Shown here in pieces: positions 1 to 9,951 of a stretch of DNA of 64,000 nt (position 1 is its first letter; every line of letters begins with the position of its first letter). A program made the translations under genes and the position numbers. A model generated the notes under the pieces. The model saw only the letters and a program-made list of their open reading frames with translations. It did no database searches and had not been told where the DNA came from. The DNA is from Yersinia alsatica (GTDB lineage Bacteria; Pseudomonadota; Gammaproteobacteria; Enterobacterales; Enterobacteriaceae), in contig NZ_CABHWW010000011.1 in assembly GCF_902170305.1 (NCBI RefSeq), positions 434,001 to 498,000 on the forward strand, in the 5' to 3' direction.

Positions 1-2
1 AT

Positions 3-251
3 TTCGAATGTAAACTGACCCAATGTATCCAGCTAAAAAATGCAGCAGGGGCAACGATTGATAACTGGCTAGTGCTAGGCGAAGTAATTGCGGTACATAT
101 TCATCGTGAATTAATTAATGCCGAGGGGATTTATCAAGCAATGGCGGCACAACCCATTTTACGTGGCGGCGGCCCCAGCACTTATTACCAAGTCTCCGAC
201 GATTTACGCTTTGACTTACTGCGGCCAGAGGGAACACAACCGCGGCAATAA
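3..251 (+). CDS. Flavin reductase-like domain protein, C-terminal part
   Basis: The reading frame is open from the left edge of the window and ends at the TAA at 249-251, so about 82 C-terminal residues are seen. The stretch VLGEVIAVHIH is typical of the C-terminal half of the flavin-reductase-like split-barrel (FMN-binding) family, and the following GGGPSTYY resembles the conserved Gly/Tyr segment near the end of such proteins. Members bind FMN and many act as small cytoplasmic flavoproteins or reductase partners. The start, the full length and the substrate cannot be seen. Family assignment is moderately sure; the specific function is unknown. Confidence 0.7.
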   Translation, partial: FECKLTQCIQLKNAAGATIDNWLVLGEVIAVHIHRELINAEGIYQAMAAQPILRGGGPSTYYQVSDDLRFDLLRPEGTQPRQ

Positions 252-374
252 ATATTCAAATATTTTGAATGATTTACTCAATTCTATCCGGTTTTTAAAT
301 TTCAACAAGGGCGTAACATAGCTTCTATCGAAAGGGAGCGCCCTTTCAACCTTAAAACCGAATAGGAATACATC

Positions 375-635
375 ATGAAAAACATCAAAAATTTCGTTGC
401 AGTTATCGCCCTCTCTACTCTGTCTTTCGGTAGCTTTGCCGCAGAATACGTTAACAGCCAAGATGCCGCTAAATTAGACCAAGTCGGTGTGATCTCTGTC
501 AGTGGTGTCACCAGCCTAAGCAGCTTGAAAGCGCAACTGGCAGAAAAAGCCGATGCTGCCGGTGCTAAAGCCTTCACCATCACTTCAGCAACAGGCAATA
601 ACTTGATGCACGGTACTGCGGTTATTTATAACTAA
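375..635 (+). CDS. ybiJ: YbiJ, DUF1471 (YhcN/BhsA family) periplasmic protein
   Basis: This 86-residue protein has a clear Sec signal peptide (MKNIKNF, a hydrophobic stretch, then cleavage after SFA before AEY). The mature part is a single DUF1471 domain with the typical VGVISVSG strand, the helix LKAQLAEKADAAGAKAF and the final strand GTAVIYN. Length and sequence match E. coli YbiJ closely. Family members (BhsA, McbA, YahO, YbiJ) are small periplasmic proteins linked to stress and biofilm responses; the exact role of YbiJ is not established. An AGGA ribosome-binding site lies just upstream of the ATG. A strong terminator follows at 713-762, so it is probably a single-gene unit. Confidence 0.9.
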   Translation: MKNIKNFVAVIALSTLSFGSFAAEYVNSQDAAKLDQVGVISVSGVTSLSSLKAQLAEKADAAGAKAFTITSATGNNLMHGTAVIYN

Positions 636-712
636 TCTACTGTTTATCTTTGAATTTACAGCAATGTTAGCGATATTCAAATTTCATCCCAACTAGCATT
701 ACTGCTAAAAAA

Positions 713-762
713 GAAAAAGCCCATCAGTACTGTGTTAATCAGTGCTGGATGGGCTTTTTTTT
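713..762 (+). terminator. Rho-independent terminator after ybiJ
   Basis: The arms AAAAGCCCATC and GATGGGCTTTT enclose a partly paired loop, and the right arm runs into a tract of eight T residues. It lies about 80 bp past the ybiJ stop. The left arm is preceded by an A-rich tract, so it may also act on the opposite strand for the M3 peptidase gene that ends at 787. Confidence 0.85.
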
Positions 763-786
763 GCTTACAAAATACCAAATTTACAC

Positions 787-2643
787 TTAATCAAGCAGGG
801 CATTTATTGCTTTGGCGAATGTGCGGCACATCATCTCATCCCCCTGCTGATTGTCGGCCAGCAGTTTATCGCCATCCACTATCCGCAGAGTGACATTTAA
901 ATCAAAATCTGCGGTGGGTTGCGGGCGCAAAGCGGCCTGTTCAATGGTTTGCTGTGCCAGCAGCCAAGCTTCTTCAACGGTTTGATTACACACATTTGCC
1001 AGATAATCTGGGTTAAAACCCTCTCCTGTCAGACTGCGCAGTGTCTCGTCATGGCTGACACTGTTGCCCGGCCGCCAATAATGTTGAGCCAGATCTGGGC
1101 CAACTGCCGGGTTATCCGTTAAATAGCCATCGCGTTTAAGGAAGAAAGCTCTGGTCTGCTCAACCGCCATCAGCGCCAGTAAATACCCTTGATAGGAGCA
1201 CGCAGACTCCATCGACAGTAAGTGAGGAATAGCCAATGTTGGCCGTGGGCTACCACTGACGTCTAGAATTTTTAACTCAATATCCCGGGCTAATTGAGTT
1301 ATGGCCTGTGGCGTGCGCTGTGCATCATCCCACTGATAAAGCTGCCATTCAAAATAAGGAACCAACAAGATATGTCGCTCATTAAAAGCACGCATAGGTT
1401 GCCGTGCCCGAATACTTTCTTGAATCAAGGCATCAGGAACGGGTTCGCCGGCACTGTTTTTGGCATAACGTTTTAACCAATCGGCATCATCGAGCAGGCT
1501 ATCGCAGAACATAGATTGGGTTTCGGCGTAGGCCATAGATGTGGGCGGAAACTCCTGCGAAAAACAGGGCGCATTTTGCACAATATTGGCGAAATGCGCC
1601 GCGTGTCCACCTTCATGAAATAAGGTATTCAGCCCTGAGGCACCACTTCCGACCTGATCTGGCTTGGCCAAACTGGTGAAGTTGATCCGCGCCGGTATCC
1701 ATTTCCCTTGGTCAACAAAAGGCGGAACCGGGCCATGCATAAAGCCATTTTCATATTTCCCCGGCCGAACCAGCAGATCCAAGTTCATCTGCGCGCCACG
1801 AAAACCAATATGCAACCGTTTAAAGCTATTGACCCAGCGGTCAAGGGAGTCGGCAAATGGGAAATAAGGGTCTAATTGGCGGGTAACATCACCACTGCTG
1901 GCATAGCGAATATTCCATGGCTCCAGTGTTTCCGCACCTTTTTCTGCGGCTAATTGCTGCAAGCTGCGCTGGTTAGCTACACGTGTCTGTTCTTCAAAGC
2001 GGTCCAAAATAGTGAACAGCTGTTCTGGCGTCATGCGCTCGGTTTTATTCACTTTGTAATCAAAGTAATTGCGATAGCCCATTTGCCGCGCAAACTTATT
2101 ACGTAAATTGATTAACTCCGGTAAACCATTATGCAGTAGCCATTGTTCCAGCTCACGCAATGCCAAATGTGAACTGTGGCGGCATTCGGCGTTTTCATTG
2201 GTGCCTTGGTTGGTCAACAGCTCGCCCAATGAAGCAGGCACCCGCTCACCCGCAGCATTAATATGTGTCAGAGTAAAAGCTTTACGCCGCTGATAAAGAT
2301 CTGATTCAGCAGAAATAATCTCATCAAGCAGTGCTTGCGTGTTGGGGTCTTCGATGGCATTACAGTCAAAAAAACGGTACCACCCCTGAAGCCCATGCAT
2401 CAGTGCATCGCGCTCTGCGCTAGCAGGCTGACTTTCCACCGAGGCCATTAAGTCTCGTAATTCTTTTAGACGATGGCTTTGGGCGATAAACCGCTTGTAG
2501 GCCGTTTCTGCCGCAGAAAATTGCTGTGCAATATCAGCACCACCCAGCCCCATATAGTTCTGCCAGAAGAGATCTTCTTTAGCCTGATGGACCGCCAGAT
2601 AATCGTGATTCAGAGCATTAAAGTAGTTCAAAGCCGGTTGCAT
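787..2643 (-). CDS. M3 family zinc metallopeptidase (oligopeptidase-like)
   Basis: The 618-residue product carries the zinc-peptidase motif HEGGH at residues 343-347, followed by HF, and a likely third ligand Glu374 in YAETQS. This is the gluzincin arrangement of the thimet oligopeptidase (M3) family. There is no signal peptide, so it should act in the cytoplasm on short peptides. I chose the ATG at 2643 because AAGGA sits 6 nt before it; an in-frame ATG at 2661 would add six residues (MLKRNA) without a ribosome-binding site. It is shorter than and distinct from PrlC and Dcp (about 680 residues). The gene stands alone, facing left. The substrate is unknown. Confidence 0.85.
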   Translation of the reverse strand: MQPALNYFNALNHDYLAVHQAKEDLFWQNYMGLGGADIAQQFSAAETAYKRFIAQSHRLKELRDLMASVESQPASAERDALMHGLQGWYRFFDCNAIEDPNTQALLDEIISAESDLYQRRKAFTLTHINAAGERVPASLGELLTNQGTNENAECRHSSHLALRELEQWLLHNGLPELINLRNKFARQMGYRNYFDYKVNKTERMTPEQLFTILDRFEEQTRVANQRSLQQLAAEKGAETLEPWNIRYASSGDVTRQLDPYFPFADSLDRWVNSFKRLHIGFRGAQMNLDLLVRPGKYENGFMHGPVPPFVDQGKWIPARINFTSLAKPDQVGSGASGLNTLFHEGGHAAHFANIVQNAPCFSQEFPPTSMAYAETQSMFCDSLLDDADWLKRYAKNSAGEPVPDALIQESIRARQPMRAFNERHILLVPYFEWQLYQWDDAQRTPQAITQLARDIELKILDVSGSPRPTLAIPHLLSMESACSYQGYLLALMAVEQTRAFFLKRDGYLTDNPAVGPDLAQHYWRPGNSVSHDETLRSLTGEGFNPDYLANVCNQTVEEAWLLAQQTIEQAALRPQPTADFDLNVTLRIVDGDKLLADNQQGDEMMCRTFAKAINALLD

Positions 2644-2979
2644 AGCGTTCCTTTTCAGCAATATTCGAGTAAGAAAATCAATAGCCTTTTCTCAGTCTAG
2701 CACTGTCACAACAGACAACAAATGGCGATTATCATGAGGTAAAAACATACAGAAATGAGGCAAAAAACCGACTTAATTGATAAAAAGAGCGATTACCCTT
2801 TTAATATTCAATTAACAGGTCAAAAAATATATTTATTGGTCATAAACGCTGATTAGCTGACCCTTCGTGCGAAGAAAATATTTTATCGCGGAAGACACAA
2901 TGGAAGAGATAAAAATAGAAAATCTCATACTGAAAAGTGGAATTTTGAAAAGTTTTCAGCACTTTTTAGCACGGTAAAA

Positions 2980-3025
2980 AATAGATAAATAACCCAATAT
3001 GATAATTACAGGTTATTTATCTATT
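2980..3025 (-). terminator. Inverted repeat / probable terminator after ybiB
   Basis: A perfect 15-bp inverted repeat (AATAGATAAATAACC at 2980-2994, its complement at 3011-3025) lies 30 bp past the ybiB stop and is followed on the minus strand by TTTTT. The stem is AT-rich, so termination may be weak. The rest of 2644-3054 is AT-rich non-coding DNA that should hold the promoter of the M3 peptidase gene; I see no further gene in it. Confidence 0.6.
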
Positions 3026-3054
3026 ATATTGCTCACCACAGCTGAGCCGATGAT

Positions 3055-4014
3055 TCAGCTGATTTTAATCTGTTGCAGCGCCTGCTCAACCGTCTCTGCC
3101 CGCCCAGTTGCCACCAAACAACATGCCAATTGCTTTTGGATAGCATCAGGGATTGGCAACTCACCCGCCAGACAGCTGGCAATCCAGCCTGCCGTTACTG
3201 CTGCATCTTTCGAATCTGGCAAGGCCAGCTCCGTCGGTTCGGGCTGGCGATCCAATAAAATTTGCTGCTCACCATGATTAATATAATGAATAGGCGGGCA
3301 GCGTAATGGATTGGCATAAACTTCCCCTTCAGTACCTTGCTGGAGCAGGGCTGGAGCATTGACTGACTGGAAGAAACCGCCCACTTTTTGCATATACTCA
3401 GGGTGAGAAACACTGGCCAGACGTAGCGCTTTGTCATGAATAAAGGGGGTTGCCAGTTTTGCCAGCGTATGACTGCTGTTTCTGACCCCCATACGCCAGC
3501 GTTGCTGTAACTGTTCATCTAATTGGGCTGATAATGCCGATACTGGGATAAACACAGGTAAACCTTGGTCCAGACGCTGTTGCGCGGCATTGGAGTCGAG
3601 TGACCATGGGATATTCAAGTGTTGGAAAATCTCGGCGCTGGTCACCCGGCTACTGTCTTCGGTTACCCCATGCACTACCACTGGCAGGCCAAGACGGGAA
3701 AGCAACAATGCCAGCAACGGGGTCAGATTAGCTTGTTTGCGCGCACCGTTATAGCTGGGGATCACCACCGGTAGTGGACGCCCCTGCGGCGCTCGCAGTG
3801 ACATAACCTGTTCTTGCATCGCTTGGTAGAAACCTAAGATTTCCTGCTCAGATTCACCTTTAATTCGAAAGGCAATCAGGATACCGCCCAACTCCAATGC
3901 CGGAACCTGCCCTGCCAACATGGCTTTATACAGTTCATAGGCCGTCGCCTGATCCAGATCGCGAGCATGATTCTTACCACGCCCAATCTCTTTGATAATT
4001 TTGCTGTAATCCAT
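3055..4014 (-). CDS. ybiB: YbiB, anthranilate phosphoribosyltransferase-like DNA-binding protein
   Basis: The 319-residue protein matches E. coli YbiB, a member of the glycosyltransferase family 3 / TrpD fold. The N-terminal helical domain (about residues 1-70, with the segment GGILIAFRIKGES) resembles that of TrpD and thymidine phosphorylase, and the rest forms the alpha/beta domain. Known work on the E. coli protein describes a dimeric nucleic-acid-binding protein without anthranilate phosphoribosyltransferase activity, in the SOS-linked dinG-ybiB region. Here dinG lies about 3.5 kb away, separated by a LysR gene, an MFS gene and aqpZ, so the E. coli-type neighbourhood has been opened up. 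The ATG at 4014 gives the usual family length. Confidence 0.88.
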   Translation of the reverse strand: MDYSKIIKEIGRGKNHARDLDQATAYELYKAMLAGQVPALELGGILIAFRIKGESEQEILGFYQAMQEQVMSLRAPQGRPLPVVIPSYNGARKQANLTPLLALLLSRLGLPVVVHGVTEDSSRVTSAEIFQHLNIPWSLDSNAAQQRLDQGLPVFIPVSALSAQLDEQLQQRWRMGVRNSSHTLAKLATPFIHDKALRLASVSHPEYMQKVGGFFQSVNAPALLQQGTEGEVYANPLRCPPIHYINHGEQQILLDRQPEPTELALPDSKDAAVTAGWIASCLAGELPIPDAIQKQLACCLVATGRAETVEQALQQIKIS

Positions 4015-4107
4015 GGTGCGGTGTTTCCCCTGTCGGTATGCGGTAAATATAAATCAGGCAAAATATTGCTTAAACTTTATCACTGATAGCAATAACTGTA
4101 AGAGGAT

Positions 4108-5022
4108 TTATTGCCAGGGAGCCTGTGGGACAAAAGCCTCAACCAAGGCATCAATAGCCACCCGCAATCTAGCTGGCATTACGCCGCCTTTTAGCCAGAC
4201 GGCATGGATAGGCAAACCCGGCCCTGTACTACCGGGCAGAATTTCCAATAACTGACCTGAGCGCAATGCTTCACCCACTAACCAACGGGGCAGCAAAGCC
4301 ACTCCCTGACCGGCAAGTGTTGCCGCCGCTACCGCGGCAATATTATCAAAGCGTAATCGACTGGCTGGTATTACCCACTGAATCTGCCCTTGGCTATCCC
4401 ATAACTGCCATGCTTCAAGATGACCGTTTTGTAATTTACTAATAGTGCGATGCCCAGCTAGCTCATGCCAATGTTGCGGATAACCATAGGAGGCGAAGTA
4501 CTCACGGCTGCCACACAACACTTGCTGCTGTTCACCTAACTTGCGAGCTACCAGCCCCGCAGCATCACCGGTCTCCCCAATGCGCACTGCTAAATCGATA
4601 CCCGACTCGGCAAAATCTACCCGCTGGTTGGAAAACAGCACTTCAATCTCTAGTGCGGGATAATTATCCGCCAGCGTGAGCAGTGTCGGCATCACCCATT
4701 GCTGACCAAATAATACCGGTAATGAAATTCTTAACCGGCCACTTGGCGCTGTCGCCCGCGCGGCTAAGTGTGCTTCTGCGGCATCAAGAGCAGTCAAGGC
4801 GCGGACACAATCGGCATAGAAAATTCGTCCCTCATCCGTCAGTGATAAGCTGCGAGTTGTCCGCTGGAATAAACGCACTGATAGCCGCTCTTCCAGACGA
4901 GCAACCGCTTTACCTACTGTTGAGCGAGACAGCCCAAGTTGCTCGGCCGCTCGGCTAAACCCTTCCGCCTGCACTGCCTGTACAAATGCCCGGATGCCAT
5001 TGAGGCGATCGCTGGAAATCAT
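4108..5022 (-). CDS. LysR-family transcriptional regulator
   Basis: The 304-residue product has an N-terminal winged helix-turn-helix (about residues 5-64, including GFSRAAEQLGLSRSTVGKAVARLE) and a LysR substrate-binding domain from about residue 90 (LRISLPVLFGQ...). The start at 5022 is set by AAGGAG 5-6 nt upstream; an upstream in-frame codon at 5103 would give an atypical 27-residue extension. It is transcribed divergently from the MFS exporter at 5174, the classic arrangement in which a LysR protein controls its neighbour. The inducer is unknown. Confidence 0.88.
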   Translation of the reverse strand: MISSDRLNGIRAFVQAVQAEGFSRAAEQLGLSRSTVGKAVARLEERLSVRLFQRTTRSLSLTDEGRIFYADCVRALTALDAAEAHLAARATAPSGRLRISLPVLFGQQWVMPTLLTLADNYPALEIEVLFSNQRVDFAESGIDLAVRIGETGDAAGLVARKLGEQQQVLCGSREYFASYGYPQHWHELAGHRTISKLQNGHLEAWQLWDSQGQIQWVIPASRLRFDNIAAVAAATLAGQGVALLPRWLVGEALRSGQLLEILPGSTGPGLPIHAVWLKGGVMPARLRVAIDALVEAFVPQAPWQ

Positions 5023-5055
5023 TGCGACTCCTTGATTACTGCTATTAACGAGCTT

Positions 5056-5087
5056 GTCTATTGGAGAAATATTATCGTCAATTAGAC
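5056..5087. promoter_or_regulatory. Possible LysR operator between the LysR and MFS genes
   Basis: An imperfect inverted repeat, GTCTATTG at 5056-5063 and CAATTAGAC at 5079-5087, lies in the 151-bp divergent intergenic region. Spacing and position suit a LysR-type recognition site. This is inference from position and symmetry only. Confidence 0.35.
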
Positions 5088-5173
5088 GCCAAACTAGCGC
5101 CACCGGCTATATGAATTCGCCAGTAAACTACAAAGTCTATCAGCTAGCTAACCGATGATGAGTCACTATCAGC

Positions 5174-6571
5174 ATGCATAAAATCGTACCTAACCTATCA
5201 GCCTCAACGAACACCGCCCCACATCTAATTAGGATGCTGATGGGTATCAGTATTGCCAGCTTTCTCGGCTGCATTGATTTTACAGTCGTTAACACCGCCA
5301 TCCCGGCGATTGCGCAGGATATGTCTGCCAGTATTCATCGTGTCCAATGGGTAGTTTCACTATTTCTAATGGCCCTATGTGCTTTTATGGTCACCGCTGG
5401 AAGACTGGCCGACTTATATGGCCGGCGGCGGGTGCTTTATTTGGCAATGATCGCCTTTGGCTTATCATCTCTGGGAGCGGGATTAGCCGAGAGCATCATG
5501 GTGTTGAATGGCTGGCGCTTTATTCAAGGTGCCGCCTGTGCCGTTTTGTATACCGTCACGGTGACTATTGTGGCAGATGCATTCCCCACTCATCAGCGGG
5601 GGCGCGCTGTTGGCATGTTACTGGGCGTGAATGGGTTAGGACTGGCATTAGGGCCAGTTCTCGGTGGCATCGTGGTTAGCACCTTGGGCTGGCGCTGGGT
5701 ATTTTTGTTAAACATCCCCTTAATTCTACTTAGTTTTGCCTTTTGTCTCGGCAATATACGGGAATCCCGCTTATCTGAAGGGCGTCCGGTATTAGATATT
5801 GCAGGAGTGGTTTTACTAGTCAGTGCGCTGGCAAGTTTACTGTTGGGCATCAATCAAGGCGCTGAATGGGGGTGGCTAAGCCATAAAACTCTCGCTGTTA
5901 TCGCCGTCGCAATATTGCTCTTGGTGGCCTTTTTCCATATTGAAAGCCGTGTCCCTGCCCCTTTGGTTAAATTGAGTCTATTTCGTATCCCCGCCTTTGC
6001 TATTGCTTGTCTGGCAAGTGCGTTATTGGCCTTTTTCTACTGTGCCGCTTTCTTCTTGATGCCGATATATCTGGAAGGTACTCGCCATTACAGTGGATTA
6101 ATCCTCGGCCTGCTCTTACTCCCTACCACCGCCATTATGGCACTGATTTCGCCACTGATTGGCCGTTGGGTTGATGCAGCTGGCGCGCGTCCTCCCTTGA
6201 TCCTTGGTTTTGTTGCACTGGCACTCTCTGCCGGTTTACAGGCGACATTCACTGCAAACAGTGCGCTATGGATAATTATTGTTGCCTTTAGTTTAATGGG
6301 CATTGGCTGGGGGGCAATTCTCAGCCCTGCGGCTGTTAGCGCGCTGAACGCGGTCTCTACTGAGCAAGGAGGAAGCGCGATGGGAGTAGCCTGGACCTTA
6401 CATAATCTTGGCGGGGCTATTGGCCTTGCGGTATCAAGCTTGATTTACACCACTTTCTATCAAGGATATCAAGCCGCTATGCTGTTCTTGGTGAGCATAT
6501 CGCTGGTAGGACTGTTAACTGTCAGTTGGCGCGGAAAACAGGCCACAACTGCGGAACAACCACAGCAGTGA
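5174..6571 (+). CDS. MFS transporter, DHA2-like (14-TM) drug exporter
   Basis: The 465-residue protein is strongly hydrophobic, with about 14 membrane segments. It shows the DHA2 hallmarks: an early D-F-T-V-V-N-T-A-I-P motif in TM1, GRLADLYGRRR (motif A) in the loop after TM2, and LGPVLGG (motif C) in TM5. These are proton-driven inner-membrane exporters of drugs or other hydrophobic compounds. The divergent LysR gene probably regulates it. The ATG at 5174 has no strong ribosome-binding site; the next in-frame ATG (MLMGIS, about 20 codons on) would still leave TM1 intact, so the start is uncertain. The substrate cannot be read from sequence. Confidence 0.88.
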   Translation: MHKIVPNLSASTNTAPHLIRMLMGISIASFLGCIDFTVVNTAIPAIAQDMSASIHRVQWVVSLFLMALCAFMVTAGRLADLYGRRRVLYLAMIAFGLSSLGAGLAESIMVLNGWRFIQGAACAVLYTVTVTIVADAFPTHQRGRAVGMLLGVNGLGLALGPVLGGIVVSTLGWRWVFLLNIPLILLSFAFCLGNIRESRLSEGRPVLDIAGVVLLVSALASLLLGINQGAEWGWLSHKTLAVIAVAILLLVAFFHIESRVPAPLVKLSLFRIPAFAIACLASALLAFFYCAAFFLMPIYLEGTRHYSGLILGLLLLPTTAIMALISPLIGRWVDAAGARPPLILGFVALALSAGLQATFTANSALWIIIVAFSLMGIGWGAILSPAAVSALNAVSTEQGGSAMGVAWTLHNLGGAIGLAVSSLIYTTFYQGYQAAMLFLVSISLVGLLTVSWRGKQATTAEQPQQ

Positions 6572-6582
6572 CCTGTATATCA

Positions 6583-7287
6583 CTATGGGTTGTTCAGCTC
6601 TTCCGGCGGGCTAAATAGCACACGGTAGATGGCACCGCCTAAAGCACCTCCGACTAGCGGTGCCAGCCAGAATACCCACAATTGCTGCAATGCAATACCA
6701 CCGGCAAAAATAGCCACACCGGTGCTGCGCGCCGGGTTTACCGAGGTATTATCCACTGGGATACTGATCAAGTGAATCAGTGTGAGACATAGCCCGATAG
6801 CGAGTGGCGCGGCGGCAGGGTGCGAACCTTTGTCCGTCGCGCCCATAATAACCATGACAAATCCCATGGTTAAAACCACCTCCGCAACTAATACGGCTTG
6901 TAAGCTATACCCCCCCGGTGAGCGCACACCAAAACCATTGCTGGCAAACCCGGCACTGACATCAAAACCGGCTTTACCACTGGCGATTAAGTACAAAATG
7001 GCGGCCCCGGCCAATCCCCCGAGGACCTGCGCCACAATATAGGGGACTAACTGTGCGCCGGAGAAACGACCACCGACCCATAAACCGAGCGATACCGCCG
7101 GGTTAAAATGCGCGCCCGAGATATGCCCCAAGGCATAAGCCATGGTGACGACAGTTAGCCCGAATGCCAACGCCACACCGAGAAACCCAATACCCGCCAC
7201 CGGGAACATTGCAGCCAATACCGCACTGCCACACCCGCCTAACACCAGCCAGAAAGTGCCAATAAACTCTGCCATTAGCTGTTTCAT
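6583..7287 (-). CDS. aqpZ: Aquaporin Z
   Basis: The 234-residue inner-membrane channel has both NPA boxes, at residues 62-64 (HFNPAVSLG) and 184-186 (VNPARSTG), and six membrane segments. The residues around the NPA boxes and the overall match to E. coli AqpZ indicate a water-selective aquaporin rather than a glycerol facilitator (GlpF has longer loops and an NPAR/D arrangement). It mediates rapid water movement during osmotic change. The stop lies 11 bp from the convergent MFS stop. Nothing in the upstream 210 bp is a clear operator. Confidence 0.93.
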   Translation of the reverse strand: MKQLMAEFIGTFWLVLGGCGSAVLAAMFPVAGIGFLGVALAFGLTVVTMAYALGHISGAHFNPAVSLGLWVGGRFSGAQLVPYIVAQVLGGLAGAAILYLIASGKAGFDVSAGFASNGFGVRSPGGYSLQAVLVAEVVLTMGFVMVIMGATDKGSHPAAAPLAIGLCLTLIHLISIPVDNTSVNPARSTGVAIFAGGIALQQLWVFWLAPLVGGALGGAIYRVLFSPPEELNNP

Positions 7288-7498
7288 TCTGCTTCACCCT
7301 ACCCGCTAAACATGTCGATAACAGTCAGCGTTACCGCTAACCAATAACCAGCAATTTACACCGGAGGTACTGTCTGGCTTGACTTGTTAGGTTCAGCTCA
7401 CCAGCGGCTTATATAATCTTAGTCACTGGATTTATGCCTATAGAGAAAGATTTCAGATCGAATACTTTTTTAACTGGATTATTCGTTAACAGCCGTTA

Positions 7499-9679
7499 TT
7501 AAACCGCCCGCTTGCGCCGCCCTTTTTTCACTCCGGTTTTAGCCGGTGTCTTGACGATTTTAGCCGGAGCTATCACGCCCTCTGGCATATCCGGCTGTTC
7601 AATAGGGAAAACCGGTAGCGCAGCTAGCAGGCGCGAACCATAACCCTTGGTCAATAAACGCCGGTCATAAATAACAATTTCACCATGACAGGCATTACTG
7701 CGAATCAAGCGCCCAACCTGCTGAATTAAGTTGAACGAAGCGCTTGGCAAGCTTTGCACTTCAAACGGGTAACGATTCAGAGACTTTAACCATTCACCTT
7801 CCGTCAGGATCACCGGGCTATCGATAGGCGGGAATGAAATCTTGTGAATATGAACCTGAGTCAACAATTCACCTTTCAGATCTAACCCTTCGGCAAAGGA
7901 TTGCAAACCAATCAAGACGCTGGCGGTACCACTGTTCACCCGCTTACGGTGCTCTTCGACCAGCCGATAGCGCGGTTGATCCCCTTGGACCAGTAGCATC
8001 AACCGCAGATCCGTGACATGGCTGAGAAATGTTTGCATCGCCCGATGGCTGCTAAATAGAATCAACATGCCTTTATGTCGCCCGCTGGCGTGTTGCGCGC
8101 GGAAGAATTGCGCCATCTCAGCCAAATGTTCAGCTTCATGCGCCATAGTCGGCTCGTGACGCATTTTGGGAATAATAAGCTTCCCTTGCTCAATATGATT
8201 AAATGGCGATGACAATGTTTCAAACCGGTCACCGGCTTTCTCACTTAAGCCACTAAGCTCCTGTAAACGCGCAAAACTATTGAGTGAGCGCAAGGTTGCT
8301 GAGGTCACAATCACATGGGGGACTTTGCGCCATAACATTTTATCGAGCTGATCACTGACCCGAATCCCCACGCAGTGAAAATAGAGATGCGTTTGGTTGT
8401 CGCGATAGTCCCGGGTCACCCACTTGGAAATTGGTGCATTTGAGGCTTTTGCCATTGCTGCCAACCGCCAGAGTTTACTCATGGCCTCCAGATAGCCCAA
8501 CGACCGGCTCATCTGCAAAATGGCCCGATGCAGCCGCACAATATCGTGCTTACCGGTTTGCTCACTCAAATCATTGAGCACAAACTCGGCTAAGCCGCGC
8601 AAAGCATCGGTCAATTTGAATAATTTTGCGCAATCTTCCGTCAAACTCCCCGGCAGTTCACCCATTTCAAAGCGGTACACCGCTGGGCTGCCATCTGTGG
8701 GGAGCAGTTGACTAACCTGTTGCTCGACACTCAGCATTAGCTCGCGCAATTGCTCACAATGGTCTTTCAAGCGCTCAGGATTTGATAAGCCCGGCGGATT
8801 TTTAGGCCGGTATTGCACCATGCATTGGTCCACCAGCCGCACAATCATGTCTAACTGCATGTTGGCAAAAACGGCGGTAATTTCACCTTCAATTTCCAAT
8901 GCATCGCGCGCGACATCCGGCAAATGGTGGCCTTCATCCAGCACTAACAGCAACTCTTTCGGATTGGGCAGTACCGACTCGGTTTCCAATGCCGCCATCA
9001 CTAATGCATGGTTGGCGACCACCACATCGGCACTTTCTATCTCTTTGCGAGCAATAAAAAACGGACATTCACGAAAATAGTGGCAATTACGCCCAAGGCA
9101 GTTGGCTTTATCCGTGCTCAATTTGGTCCATAAGCTGTCACTGAGTGATAACTTATGATGGTCACGCAGCCCGTCCCAAGAATGGTTATTCAACGACTTA
9201 GAAAGTGTCAGACAAGTTGCCTGTTCCTCACCATTCGCGGGGGCCAGTTCATCACCAAGAAATAGGGATAAATCCCCTTGGCCAGACACATCGGTGCACA
9301 TTGCCGCCAGATTACGCGGACAAACGTACCGCCCGCGCCCGAAGGCACCGGTGAATTTGAGGTCAGGAATAATTTTCTTCAACAGCGGCAAATCTTTACT
9401 GTAAATCTGATCCTGTAGCGCCACGTTCGCCGTGCTCACCACCAGCGGCTTGCTTTCTGCGCGACCCACGGCAATGCCGGGAATCAGATAAGACAGTGTT
9501 TTGCCCACACCCGTCGGAGCTTCAATAGCCAAATGACGGCCAGCATCGCCCGCCAGTGTTTTCGCCACTTCGGCGATCATCTGGCGCTGTGGCGCCCGAG
9601 GAATAAAATCCGGAATCTGCTGCGAAAGCGCCTTATACCACTGACTAATTTGTTCTTTTACTGCTGGGGACAACGCCAT
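7499..9679 (-). CDS. dinG: DinG, ATP-dependent 5'-3' DNA helicase (Fe-S, XPD-like)
   Basis: The 726-residue protein is a superfamily 2 helicase of the XPD/DinG group. It shows Walker A EAPTGVGKT at residues 53-61, the DEGH Walker B box (LVLDEGHHLPD), and cysteines for a 4Fe-4S cluster, one in GRYVCPRN and others in CLGRNCHYFRECPFF. Family members unwind D-loops, R-loops and G-quadruplexes and help at replication-transcription conflicts. I placed the start at 9679 (MALSPAVKEQ), which gives E. coli-like length; a longer frame reaches 9808 but its extra residues look non-native. E. coli dinG is LexA-controlled; I could not find a convincing SOS box here. Confidence 0.93.
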   Translation of the reverse strand: MALSPAVKEQISQWYKALSQQIPDFIPRAPQRQMIAEVAKTLAGDAGRHLAIEAPTGVGKTLSYLIPGIAVGRAESKPLVVSTANVALQDQIYSKDLPLLKKIIPDLKFTGAFGRGRYVCPRNLAAMCTDVSGQGDLSLFLGDELAPANGEEQATCLTLSKSLNNHSWDGLRDHHKLSLSDSLWTKLSTDKANCLGRNCHYFRECPFFIARKEIESADVVVANHALVMAALETESVLPNPKELLLVLDEGHHLPDVARDALEIEGEITAVFANMQLDMIVRLVDQCMVQYRPKNPPGLSNPERLKDHCEQLRELMLSVEQQVSQLLPTDGSPAVYRFEMGELPGSLTEDCAKLFKLTDALRGLAEFVLNDLSEQTGKHDIVRLHRAILQMSRSLGYLEAMSKLWRLAAMAKASNAPISKWVTRDYRDNQTHLYFHCVGIRVSDQLDKMLWRKVPHVIVTSATLRSLNSFARLQELSGLSEKAGDRFETLSSPFNHIEQGKLIIPKMRHEPTMAHEAEHLAEMAQFFRAQHASGRHKGMLILFSSHRAMQTFLSHVTDLRLMLLVQGDQPRYRLVEEHRKRVNSGTASVLIGLQSFAEGLDLKGELLTQVHIHKISFPPIDSPVILTEGEWLKSLNRYPFEVQSLPSASFNLIQQVGRLIRSNACHGEIVIYDRRLLTKGYGSRLLAALPVFPIEQPDMPEGVIAPAKIVKTPAKTGVKKGRRKRAV

Positions 9680-9951
9680 GCATATCTTATCTAAACTGAA
9701 TGTTGCCCTATTCTCCCACACCACAACGCTCACGTCAGCCCGAAAGCATAGATGCGGTAGCTGAAATCCCCTGCTTGCGCAAATGACAGTGAGATGAAAT
9801 TTACGCAATGTCGCAGTTATTTATGATTTGTCATAAATGTATCACACAGATGCGGTAAAAATTCTGCGCTGGATGAATTCAGATAGATATTGAATACAGC
9901 AAAAAATTCTACTACTCGCGTCTTTTTTAATAAGAGAAACAGGGCAAAAAT

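Noticed and set aside
9680-9951. LexA box for dinG
   Set aside because: CTGGATGAATTCAG near 9870 has only 8 bp between CTG and CAG and sits far from the gene; no CTG-N10-CAG match was found.
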